A stretch of 7,998 nucleotides of DNA, from positions 1 through 7,998 of the forward strand of contig JBBKXQ010000005.1 in the NCBI GenBank assembly GCA_037969565.1. The letters run 5' to 3'. Shown piece by piece: positions 1 to 5,530 of the stretch. The stretch's first letter is position 1. The number at the start of each line of letters is the position of its first letter. The notes below the pieces were generated by a model, which searched no databases, was not told the DNA's origin, and worked only from the letters and a program-made list of their open reading frames with translations. Position numbers and translations under genes: made by a program. This stretch comes from SZUA-35 sp037969565. GTDB lineage: Bacteria; Actinomycetota; Acidimicrobiia; Acidimicrobiales; SZUA-35.

Positions 1-405
1 GCCACCGCGCCACCCACCAGTGCACCACCCATCACCGCACCGCCGGCCACGGCAGCCCCAACCACTGCACCTCCGGCCACGGCAGCCCCGACCACTGCAC
101 CTCCGGCCCCGACCACCGCACCCGAAGCTTCACCCTCGCAACCCACGGCCGAGCAATGGGCCGCGCTGCGCGAGTGTGAGTCGAGCGGCAACTACGGAGC
201 GGTGAGTTCGAACGGTCTGTATCGAGGGGCCTACCAATTCGGTCAAGCAACATGGGACGGCGTCGCCCGACGAACGGGCCGAACCGATCTGGTCGGCGTT
301 CGACCGAACGAGGCGTCGAACGGCGATCAGGACGCGATGGCCTTGGCGCTTTGGCTGGCCCGAGGATGGGGTCCTTGGCCGACGTGCGGCGCTGGCCTGT
401 CCTGA
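1..405 (+). CDS. Resuscitation-promoting-factor-like transglycosylase, C-terminal part (5' end outside window)
   Basis: Frame 1 is open from the window edge to TGA at 403-405, giving 134 visible residues. The first ~43 are a Pro/Ala/Thr-rich linker. The rest match the Rpf transglycosylase-like domain: W-A-A-L-R-E-C-E-S-S-G-N-Y, then NGLYRGAYQFGQATW, then GWGPWPTCG at the end. In the family the Glu of the C-E-S motif (codon 178-180) is catalytic, and the two Cys (after RE, and in PTC) form a disulfide. Rpf proteins are secreted, cleave peptidoglycan and help cells leave dormancy. The signal peptide and any G5/DUF348 or LysM domains would lie upstream, so I cannot say which Rpf subtype this is. 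The position just before rsmA matches rpfB in mycobacteria, but the low-complexity linker is more like RpfA. The domain call is firm; the exact gene symbol is not. Confidence 0.88.
   Translation, partial: ATAPPTSAPPITAPPATAAPTTAPPATAAPTTAPPAPTTAPEASPSQPTAEQWAALRECESSGNYGAVSSNGLYRGAYQFGQATWDGVARRTGRTDLVGVRPNEASNGDQDAMALALWLARGWGPWPTCGAGLS
43..122 (+). repeat. 30-bp in-frame tandem repeat coding the Rpf linker
   Basis: Two 30-bp units at 43-72 and 73-102 differ at a single base (A at 60, G at 90). A shortened third unit follows at 103-122 with an internal stretch missing. Each full unit encodes P-A-T-A-A-P-T-T-A-P, so a change in copy number would keep frame and only alter linker length. Confidence 0.9.
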
Positions 406-421
406 CTGCCAGACTCGCACC

Positions 422-1273
422 CTGACTACCAAACGGCTCACGCGAACTGATGTCAGTGAACTCCTCCAACGGCATGGCCTCGAACCCAGTCGGGCGCTCG
501 GACAGAATTTCCTGTGCGACCCAGGAACGATTGACAAGATCGTGCGATTGTCGGGAGTGAAGGCCGACACCCAGGTCATCGAAATCGGGCCCGGCCTCGG
601 CTCTCTCACGATCGCACTGGCTGAAACCGGGGCCAAGGTGGTTGCCGTCGAACTCGATCGTTATCTGATCGAACCGCTGACCGAGGTCGTTGCGGGCCAC
701 GACGTCACCATCGTGAATGATGACGCACTCACACTCGACTGGACGGCAACACTCGACGCTCATGGCAGCGACGGCGACAGCGACCGACCGTGGTCGGTGG
801 TCGCCAACCTTCCCTACAACGTCTCCGCTCCACTCGTACTGGAGCTGCTGGCGGCCCAGCCCCGGCTCCGAACCTGGCTGGTGATGGTGCAGAAAGAGGT
901 TGGTGAGCGTTTCGTCGCCGGACCAGGATCCAAAACGTATGGCATTCCTTCCGTGCTGATCGCGTTCTGGGGGAACGCTCGTATTGTCGGCTCGGTCCCG
1001 CCCCAAGTGTTCCTTCCCCAACCCAAGGTCGACAGCGTGCTCGTGAGAATCGACCGGCATGAGGTGTTGCCCGTGGCTGCCCCATTCGATCGGGTGGCAG
1101 CGCTCGTCCGGGCCGGATTCGGGCAACGGAGAAAGATGCTCCGCCGCTCGCTGTCCAGCATGCTCAGCGAGGAACAGATCGCGGCCGCGGGCGTCGCCCC
1201 AACCGATCGAGCTGAGCAGCTCGACGTGGTTGCGTGGGGACGGCTGGCCGAGTCGATGGGTGCTCGTCTCTGA
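422..1273 (+). CDS. rsmA: 16S rRNA (adenine1518-N6/adenine1519-N6)-dimethyltransferase RsmA (KsgA)
   Basis: RsmA uses S-adenosylmethionine to dimethylate two adjacent adenines near the 3' end of 16S rRNA during 30S maturation. Seen here: the N-terminal signature R-A-L-G-Q-N-F-L (about residues 24-31), SAM motif I E-I-G-P-G-L-G-S (54-61), the acidic V-E-L-D after the second strand, and motif IV N-L-P-Y (129-132), then a C-terminal domain with FGQRRKMLRRSL. The length of 283 residues fits the family. The start is a problem: frame 2 has no ATG, GTG or TTG between the upstream stop at 203-205 and GTG 542, and GTG 542 lies past the essential GQNF motif. I chose CTG 422, 16 bases after the rpf stop, because the protein then begins L-T-T-K-R-L-T-R-T, as homologues do. 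No clear Shine-Dalgarno precedes it, so translation may be coupled to rpf. The stop overlaps ispE. Confidence 0.93.
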   Translation: MTTKRLTRTDVSELLQRHGLEPSRALGQNFLCDPGTIDKIVRLSGVKADTQVIEIGPGLGSLTIALAETGAKVVAVELDRYLIEPLTEVVAGHDVTIVNDDALTLDWTATLDAHGSDGDSDRPWSVVANLPYNVSAPLVLELLAAQPRLRTWLVMVQKEVGERFVAGPGSKTYGIPSVLIAFWGNARIVGSVPPQVFLPQPKVDSVLVRIDRHEVLPVAAPFDRVAALVRAGFGQRRKMLRRSLSSMLSEEQIAAAGVAPTDRAEQLDVVAWGRLAESMGARL

Positions 1274-2022
1274 TGTCGGTATCGCCGATCTCGGCGCTGC
1301 TGGTGGTTGCCCCCGCCAAACTCACGGTTCGTCTCCGCATCGTCGGGACTCGGGCCGATGGCTTTCACCTCATCGATGCCGAGATGATCACCCTCGACCT
1401 CCACGACACCCTCGAGATCGACGACACCGGTGTCGGGCTCGAGGTGATCGGAGGTACCGACGACATACCGGTGGGTCCATCGAATCTGGTGAACCGAGCG
1501 CTGGCCCTGGCCGGTCGAACGGCGGCCGTGAAATTGACCAAACGCATTCCCTCCCGAGCCGGACTCGGCGGTGGCTCCTCGGATGCCGGGGCCATCTTGC
1601 GATGGGCCGGTTTCGACGACCTCGAGGCTGCGGCCGGCCTCGGGGCCGACGTTGCGTTCTGCCTGGTGGGCGGTCGGGCCCGCGTCGCCGGCATCGGTGC
1701 AGTGGTCGAACCGCTCCCATTCGCGCCGCAGACGCTCACGCTGGTCTCGCCGCCTGTCCCGTGCTCCACCCCGGCGGTGTATCGAGCTTGGGACGAGCTC
1801 GGCGGGCCTCGCCACGCCCACAGCGAGAACGATCTGGAGCCGGCTGCCCTGGTAGTGGCTCCGGAGTTGGAGGGCATCCGCGACGAACTGTGGTCGGCCA
1901 CCGGCATTCGGCCGACCTTGGCCGGCAGCGGGTCGACCTGGTTCGTGCCGGGGTCACACCCTGGACCCGGGCGGGTCATCGTCGACGCCACCCCGGCCGA
2001 CTGGCTCGGTCCGAAAACGTAG
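1273..2022 (+). CDS. ispE: 4-diphosphocytidyl-2-C-methyl-D-erythritol kinase IspE
   Basis: IspE is the GHMP-family kinase of the MEP (non-mevalonate) isoprenoid pathway. It phosphorylates the 2-hydroxyl of CDP-methylerythritol with ATP in the cytoplasm. The ATG at 1273 shares its A with the rsmA stop (TGATG), which indicates translational coupling and fixes the start: the protein begins MSVSPISALLVVAPAKL. Motifs are A-P-A-K (Lys16, equivalent to the catalytic Lys10 of E. coli), R-A-D-G-F-H (27-32), the ATP loop G-L-G-G-G-S-S-D-A (97-105), L-G-A-D-V (Asp126, equivalent to catalytic Asp141), and a C-terminal G-S-G-S-T (218-222). Two oddities: 249 residues is short against roughly 280-310 in familiar homologues, and the Asn normally two places after the catalytic Lys (K-[IV]-N-L) is Thr18. 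The family assignment is firm. Confidence 0.93.
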   Translation: MSVSPISALLVVAPAKLTVRLRIVGTRADGFHLIDAEMITLDLHDTLEIDDTGVGLEVIGGTDDIPVGPSNLVNRALALAGRTAAVKLTKRIPSRAGLGGGSSDAGAILRWAGFDDLEAAAGLGADVAFCLVGGRARVAGIGAVVEPLPFAPQTLTLVSPPVPCSTPAVYRAWDELGGPRHAHSENDLEPAALVVAPELEGIRDELWSATGIRPTLAGSGSTWFVPGSHPGPGRVIVDATPADWLGPKT

Positions 2023-2079
2023 GAAACCACCCTCGCCGACCCGGTGGACGGGGACGAGGATGGCCTGTGTTCCACGCGA

Positions 2080-2095
2080 ACGCTGGGGTCAGCGT
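2080..2095. terminator. Weak hairpin between convergent ispE and bS22 genes
   Basis: A 6-bp perfect stem (ACGCTG / CAGCGT) closes a GGGT loop in the gap between the ispE stop and the bS22 stop. It is placed where a bidirectional terminator would sit, but neither strand has a T-tract after it, so it is only a candidate. Confidence 0.25.
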
Positions 2096-2119
2096 CCGAT
2101 CAGATTGTTGGAGAAGCTG

Positions 2120-2221
2120 CTACTTCTTCTTGTTGCGGCGCTGAATGCGCGTCCGCTTCAAGAGCTTGCGGTGCTTCTTCTTACGCATGCGCTTGCGGCG
2201 CTTTTTGATGAGCGATCCCAT
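2120..2221 (-). CDS. Small ribosomal subunit protein bS22 (AURKAIP1/COX24-domain peptide)
   Basis: On the minus strand an ATG (complement of 2219-2221) opens a 33-residue peptide ending in TAG (complement of 2120-2122). It starts MGSLIKKRRKRMRKKKHRKL and ends L-K-R-T-R-I-Q-R-R-N-K-K-K. About 60% of residues are Lys or Arg. From memory it is nearly identical in length and sequence to the actinobacterial peptide annotated as AURKAIP1/COX24 domain-containing, which cryo-EM of mycobacterial ribosomes showed to be the 30S protein bS22. It would sit on 16S rRNA in the small subunit. It is the only minus-strand gene in the window and converges on ispE. There is no Shine-Dalgarno before the ATG; the 10 bases upstream are pyrimidine-rich, and a promoter-like sequence ends 10 bases before the ATG. 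The gene is easily missed because longer shadow frames cover it. Confidence 0.93.
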   Translation of the reverse strand: MGSLIKKRRKRMRKKKHRKLLKRTRIQRRNKKK

Positions 2222-2231
2222 GAGGGGGCAG

Positions 2232-2259
2232 AGGCTAGCGGTTGGGCTCGAGCGTGCAA
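2232..2259 (-). promoter_or_regulatory. Candidate promoter of the bS22 gene, nearly leaderless
   Basis: Read on the minus strand, TTGCAC (complement of 2254-2259) lies 16 bases before TAGCCT (complement of 2232-2237). Only 10 bases separate the -10-like box from the ATG, so transcription would begin within a few bases of the start codon. Leaderless mRNAs are common in Actinobacteria and would explain the missing Shine-Dalgarno. The boxes match the consensus only partly. Confidence 0.4.
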
Positions 2260-2298
2260 CGCTCCGAGGGGCACCGTGGTCGAGGAACTCGAACAAAT

Positions 2299-2335
2299 CG
2301 AACCATGCACCACCTTTCCCGAACCATCCACCGCC
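2299..2335. repeat. Imperfect 16-bp direct repeat upstream of tRNA-Gln
   Basis: CGAACCATGCACCACC at 2299-2314 recurs as CGAACCATCCACCGCC at 2320-2335, with two mismatches and a 21-base period. It lies in the 245-base gap between the bS22 gene and the tRNA, which otherwise holds no gene I can support. Confidence 0.6.
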
Positions 2336-2346
2336 CTCTCCGGCCT

Positions 2347-2382
2347 CGACACCGCTCGGTTTCCCGACCCCGACACCGCTCG
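2347..2382. repeat. 12-bp direct repeat upstream of tRNA-Gln
   Basis: CGACACCGCTCG occurs exactly at 2347-2358 and 2371-2382, a 24-base period. Together with the neighbouring 21-base-period pair it makes most of this gap low-complexity and C-rich on the + strand. No function is apparent. Confidence 0.6.
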
Positions 2383-2466
2383 ATCCCTCCATCGAGATGT
2401 CGCCCCGAGGAAGCGTTGGGCACGCACCGAACGGGCGGTCGCCTGGGATAGTCTTCTGCGGGTCAA

Positions 2467-2542
2467 TCCCAGGTAGTTCAGTTGGCAGAACGCCGGACTT
2501 TGAATCCGGTCGTCGTTGGTTCGATCCCAACCCTGGGAGCCA
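2467..2542 (+). tRNA. tRNA-Gln (anticodon TTG), CCA encoded
   Basis: All 76 positions fold as a standard cloverleaf. The acceptor stem TCCCAGG pairs with CCTGGGA, the D stem is GTTC/GAAC, and the anticodon stem CCGGA/TCCGG carries loop CTTTGAA with anticodon TTG at 2500-2502. The variable loop has 5 bases, the T stem is GTTGG/CCAAC with loop TTCGATC, the discriminator is G, and CCA is encoded. It reads CAA codons, and CAG by wobble. A -10-like GATAGT at 2447-2452 lies 14 bases upstream without a clear -35. The glmU start codon is only 32 bases past the CCA and no terminator is seen between them, so the two may share a transcript that tRNA processing would cut. Confidence 0.97.
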
Positions 2543-2574
2543 GTCCACATCGTCGAGCAGAACGCGAGGGGACC

Positions 2575-3669
2575 ATGCCAGATCGTCCGTTGTCCGCTTT
2601 GGTTGTTGCCACTGCGTCCGGAGCTCCGATGAGGTCGGAGCGGCCCAAATCGATCCACCTGTTGTGTGGGAAGCCCATGCTCTCCTATGTGCTGGAAGCA
2701 CTTGCGAGCGTCGACGTCGGCCCGAGCGTGGTCGTCACCGGCCCGAGTGGTGATTGGGTCAGCAAGCGGATCATGGAAGATCCACCGGGTTTTCCGATCC
2801 GGTTCGTCGAGCAGCGGCACGACCACGGCACGGCCGACGCCGCGCTCGTTGGTCTCACCGGTTTCGATGACTTCGACGACGAGGGCGATCTGATCATCGT
2901 CCCGGCCGACATTCCACTTCTCGACACCGAGACGCTGGCCACGCTCCTCTTCGAGCACCGTCGGATCGATGCCGCGTGCACGATGCTGTCGGCCGTTGTC
3001 GACAGCCCGAGCGGACACGATCGAATTCTCCGTGACAGTCGAGGCAACATCAGCGGAATCGGCGCCGCCGGCGACCTCGTCGGTGATGAACGAGGTGTCA
3101 ACGAGATCGCACTGGGCGTTCTCTGCGTCCGTCGAGGGCTACTCGCTCCTGCCGCCCGCCGGACGAATCCCAGCTATCGAGACGGTCGCCATCATCTCGA
3201 CGGTGTCCTCGAGGTGTTGGCCGACTCCGGTCACCGTGTCGCCAGCGCGAGGATCGACGGCGATCCAGGCTGGCTCCAGCCGGTGAACAACCGGCGTCAG
3301 CTTTCCGACGCCGAAGCCGAACTGCGACGGCGCACGAATGCCCGTTGGCTCGATCGAGGGGTCACGATGATCGATCCCGAGCGAACCTACGTCGACTCCA
3401 CCGTCCAGCTCGGCGTTGATGTCACGCTCTTTCCAGGAACCATGTTGCAAGGCACCACCGTGATCGGCGACGGCTGTGAGATCGGTCCCGACTCACGAAT
3501 CGACCGATGCGTGGTCGGCCGTAACTCGATCGTCGAGAAGACAATGGCTCGGGGGGCTCGAATCGGCGACGGATGTCGAGTCGGCCCATTTGCGGTCATC
3601 GAACCCGGGGCCGAGCTTCCCGACGGGACGGTCACGGGTCCCTTCTATGCTGCTCGAACCGACGGTTGA
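2575..3669 (+). CDS. glmU: Divergent, C-terminally truncated GlmU-like protein (nucleotidyltransferase domain plus partial left-handed beta-helix)
   Basis: Canonical GlmU acetylates glucosamine-1-phosphate and then couples it to UTP to make UDP-GlcNAc for peptidoglycan. This 364-residue protein has the same layout: a Rossmann-like nucleotidyltransferase domain (about 1-245), a linker helix, and hexapeptide repeats (about 269-358, e.g. V-I-G-D-G-C-E-I-G-P). Kept features are R-P-K (Lys25), E-Q-x4-G-T-A (79-87), a D-I-P (Asp112, equivalent to E. coli Asp105), N-E-I (176-178) and V-N-N-R (237-240). The signature loop A-A-G-x-G-T-R-M reads A-T-A-S-G-A-P-M at residues 12-19, so the catalytic Arg18 is Pro. 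The chain stops at the point equivalent to about E. coli residue 330, before the acetyltransferase catalytic residues (His363 and later). GAGG at 2566-2569 supports ATG 2575. Position upstream of prs matches glmU in other Actinobacteria. The lineage is clear; enzymatic activity is doubtful. Confidence 0.8.
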   Translation: MPDRPLSALVVATASGAPMRSERPKSIHLLCGKPMLSYVLEALASVDVGPSVVVTGPSGDWVSKRIMEDPPGFPIRFVEQRHDHGTADAALVGLTGFDDFDDEGDLIIVPADIPLLDTETLATLLFEHRRIDAACTMLSAVVDSPSGHDRILRDSRGNISGIGAAGDLVGDERGVNEIALGVLCVRRGLLAPAARRTNPSYRDGRHHLDGVLEVLADSGHRVASARIDGDPGWLQPVNNRRQLSDAEAELRRRTNARWLDRGVTMIDPERTYVDSTVQLGVDVTLFPGTMLQGTTVIGDGCEIGPDSRIDRCVVGRNSIVEKTMARGARIGDGCRVGPFAVIEPGAELPDGTVTGPFYAARTDG

Positions 3670-3689
3670 GTCGTCCGTCACACCGGTGG

Positions 3690-3719
3690 ATACGTTTGTC
3701 AGAAACATACGTTTGTCAG
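3690..3719. repeat. 13-bp direct repeat in the glmU-prs spacer
   Basis: ATACGTTTGTCAG occurs exactly at 3690-3702 and 3707-3719, separated by AAAC, a 17-base period. Each copy contains TTGTCA, one base from the -35 consensus TTGACA, and TACGTT, which fits the TAnnnT pattern of a -10. No well-spaced -35/-10 pair results. It may be a pair of operator half-sites or a promoter element for prs. Confidence 0.6.
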
Positions 3720-3724
3720 TCGAC

Positions 3725-3737
3725 GATCACAGTGATC
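3725..3737. promoter_or_regulatory. Perfect 6-1-6 inverted repeat ahead of prs, possible operator
   Basis: GATCAC and GTGATC flank a single A, and the 8-base palindrome GTGATCAC overlaps at 3732-3739. The site lies just after the 13-bp direct repeats and about 65 bases before the preferred prs start. The symmetry suits a dimeric DNA-binding protein; a one-base loop makes a transcription terminator unlikely. Confidence 0.35.
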
Positions 3738-3761
3738 ACCAATGGGCTGGCGGGCTCGGGG

Positions 3762-3821
3762 ATTCGTTCAAATGGAAGCTGTCACAACCAAATTCGTTCA
3801 CATGGAAGCGGTAACCACCAA
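3762..3821 (+). repeat. 30-bp tandem duplication carrying the prs start codon
   Basis: Units 3762-3791 and 3792-3821 match at 26 of 30 bases. Each contains TTCGTTCA, one base, then ATGGAAGC, and both are in frame with prs, encoding F-V-[QH]-M-E-A-V-T-T-K. The duplication creates two candidate start codons 30 bases apart (3772 and 3802). Confidence 0.9.
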
Positions 3822-4782
3822 GAAGTTGCACCTGTTCGCGGGGCGCCACAATGTCGAGTTGTCGGAGGAGGTGGCGGCCCATCTCGGCACGGCCATCACC
3901 GAAGCCCATCTGAGCCAGTTCGCCAACGGTGAGACGCACTGTCGATTCGCCGAGTCGATCCGCGGGTCGGATGTTTTCATCATCCAGAGTCACGGCAACC
4001 TCGACGGTCGCTCGCTGAACGACGCGATGATGGAACATCTGATCATGGTCGACGCCGCTCGTCGGGCCTCGGCCAAGCGGATCACGGCGGTCATCCCGTT
4101 CTACGGATACGCCCGCCAAGATCGCAAGTCCGAAGGACGCGAACCCATCACGGCTCGCTTGGTGGCGGATCTCTTCTCCGCTGCCGGCACGTCACGGTTG
4201 GTGGCGGTCGACCTCCACAGCGGGCAGATCCAGGGGTTCTTCAACGGACCGTTCGACCACCTGGTGGCCATGCCGGTGCTCATCGAGCGCCTGAAATCGG
4301 CGAGCGACAATCTCGTGGTCGTCTCGCCTGACGCCGGCCGGGTGAAGGTTGCCGAGCGGTACGCACAGCAGCTGCATGCCGATCTGGCCATCGTGCACAA
4401 GCGTCATTTGCAGGGCGTGAAGAACTCGGTCGAAGCCAAAGACGTCGTTGGTGACGTCGAGGGACGCGACTGCGTGCTCATCGACGACATGATCGACACC
4501 GCCGGCACCATCTGTCAGGCCGCCGAACTACTGATCGAGCGAGGGGCCAAGTCGGTGATGGCGGCAGCGACACACGGCGTGTTCAGTGGCCCCGCCATCG
4601 ACCGGCTCAAGAACTCGGTCCTCGAGCGGGTGATCGTCACGAACACGCTTCCGATGCCCCCCGAGAAGCAGTTCGACAAGCTCGAAGTGCTCTCGGTGGC
4701 ACCGCTGATTGCACACGCCATCAAGGCCGTGTTCGAGGACTCGTCGGTGAGCGAGATCTTCGACGGTCAGAATCAGCAGTGA
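3802..4782 (+). CDS. prs: Ribose-phosphate pyrophosphokinase (PRPP synthetase, class I)
   Basis: Prs transfers pyrophosphate from ATP to ribose-5-phosphate to make PRPP for purine, pyrimidine, histidine, tryptophan and NAD synthesis, in the cytoplasm. Visible motifs are F-A-N-G-E (40-44), S-A-K-R-I-T-A-V-I-P with Y-A-R-Q-D-R-K (90-109) around the ATP site, the flexible-loop R-E-P-I-T-A-R, D-L-H-S-G-Q-I-Q-G-F-F (137-147), V-S-P-D-A-G-R (174-180), and the PRPP loop V-L-I-D-D-M-I-D-T-A-G-T (225-236). The length is 326 residues from ATG 3802. That start gives MEAVTTKKLHLFAGRHN, the usual N-terminus. In-frame ATGs at 3772 and 3742 would add 10 or 20 residues, and the first addition is a duplicated copy of the same leader. 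No ATG has a convincing Shine-Dalgarno; a run CGGGG at 3757-3761 is nearest to 3772. Identity is certain; the start is not. Confidence 0.95.
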   Translation: MEAVTTKKLHLFAGRHNVELSEEVAAHLGTAITEAHLSQFANGETHCRFAESIRGSDVFIIQSHGNLDGRSLNDAMMEHLIMVDAARRASAKRITAVIPFYGYARQDRKSEGREPITARLVADLFSAAGTSRLVAVDLHSGQIQGFFNGPFDHLVAMPVLIERLKSASDNLVVVSPDAGRVKVAERYAQQLHADLAIVHKRHLQGVKNSVEAKDVVGDVEGRDCVLIDDMIDTAGTICQAAELLIERGAKSVMAAATHGVFSGPAIDRLKNSVLERVIVTNTLPMPPEKQFDKLEVLSVAPLIAHAIKAVFEDSSVSEIFDGQNQQ

Positions 4783-4843
4783 GCCCGCTAGCATCCAGCA
4801 GCTGATTGCGCCCCGTTTCGCGCTCGTTCCAGAGGATCGTTTC

Positions 4844-5521
4844 ATGACTGTTGTCAATGCCACCGCCGGCCGAGATCTCGGCACCCGTCCTTCCCGCCGT
4901 ATGCGGGCTGAGGGCCAACTTCCAGGCGTCATCTACGGCGAGGGCATCACCCCGCAGCCCGTGCAGGTCACCTACAACGAGCTCCGCGATGCGCTGAAGG
5001 GCCCGGCCGGACTCAACACCGTGTTCACCCTCAACATCGATGGCGTGGAAAACCAGGTCATCGTGCGTGACATCCAGCGAGACCCGATCCGGCGCACCGT
5101 CCGACACGCCGACTTCATGCGAGTCACCGACGGCACGAAGGTGAAGCTCACGATCCCGATCGTGCTCACCGGTCGGGCCGTCAAGGTTCTCGACAACGGC
5201 GGCATCATCGAGCAGAAGCGCCACGAGCTCAAGGTTCTCGTCGGTCCGATGCACATTCCGCACCAGATCGAAGTGGACGTCTCTCACATGGATCTGGATC
5301 ACCGGATTTCCGTTGCCGACCTCGATCTTCCCACCGGCGTCGAGTCGCTGATCGATCCCGGTATCACGGTCGCCGCCACCGTCGTGCCTCGCGGCTTGAA
5401 GAGTGATCTCGACGAAGACGAACTTCTCGATGAAGACGGCGAGCCCATCGTGGCTGCCGACGGCGAAGACGGTGAAGCCAGCGCCGACGGCGATGGCGGA
5501 TCCAGCGAATCCCAGGAGTAA
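4844..5521 (+). CDS. rplY: Large ribosomal subunit protein bL25 (CTC / TL5 type)
   Basis: bL25 binds 5S rRNA in the 50S subunit. The N-terminal domain (about 1-93) has the family pattern R-x-L-G-T-R-P-S-R-R-M-R-A-E-G-Q-L-P-G-V-I-Y-G, with I-Q-R-D-P-I-R and H-A-D-F at its end. A second beta domain (about 94-185, with V-P-I-type strands and a G-x-x-x-x-Q-K-R-H-E-L stretch) makes this the long CTC form rather than the short E. coli L25. The last ~38 residues are an Asp/Glu/Gly/Ser-rich acidic tail, likely disordered. The length is 225 residues. The start ATG is supported by AGAGG at 4831-4835, eight bases upstream. The gene lies 61 bases after prs and 9 bases before pth, the usual rplY-pth pairing. 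Confidence 0.96.
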   Translation: MTVVNATAGRDLGTRPSRRMRAEGQLPGVIYGEGITPQPVQVTYNELRDALKGPAGLNTVFTLNIDGVENQVIVRDIQRDPIRRTVRHADFMRVTDGTKVKLTIPIVLTGRAVKVLDNGGIIEQKRHELKVLVGPMHIPHQIEVDVSHMDLDHRISVADLDLPTGVESLIDPGITVAATVVPRGLKSDLDEDELLDEDGEPIVAADGEDGEASADGDGGSSESQE

Positions 5522-5530
5522 CAAAACCTC

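Noticed and set aside
43..122. CRISPR-like repeat array at the window start
   Set aside because: Units are directly adjacent without spacers and are in frame with the Rpf protein, so they are a coding tandem repeat.
450..545. ATG at 450 as the rsmA start
   Set aside because: It is in frame 3, not the rsmA frame, and reaches a stop around 560 without any RsmA-like sequence.
32..1126. Long antisense open frame (364 codons) opposite rpf and rsmA
   Set aside because: It lies wholly opposite two recognisable genes, its translation is Arg/Pro/His/Asp-rich with no known motif, and GC-rich codon use creates such shadow frames.
2158..3018. Minus-strand 286-codon frame crossing the tRNA and the start of glmU
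   Set aside because: It runs through the tRNA-Gln cloverleaf and opposes glmU; its repetitive middle only reflects the direct repeats at 2299-2382.
3725..3737. Inverted repeat as a terminator for glmU
   Set aside because: A one-base loop cannot form a stable RNA hairpin of this size and no T-tract follows; an operator is more plausible.
3660..3801. Frameshift hiding the missing C-terminus of GlmU
   Set aside because: None of the three forward frames after 3669 encodes the hexapeptide repeats or acetyltransferase motifs, and the region turns directly into non-coding repeats and prs.
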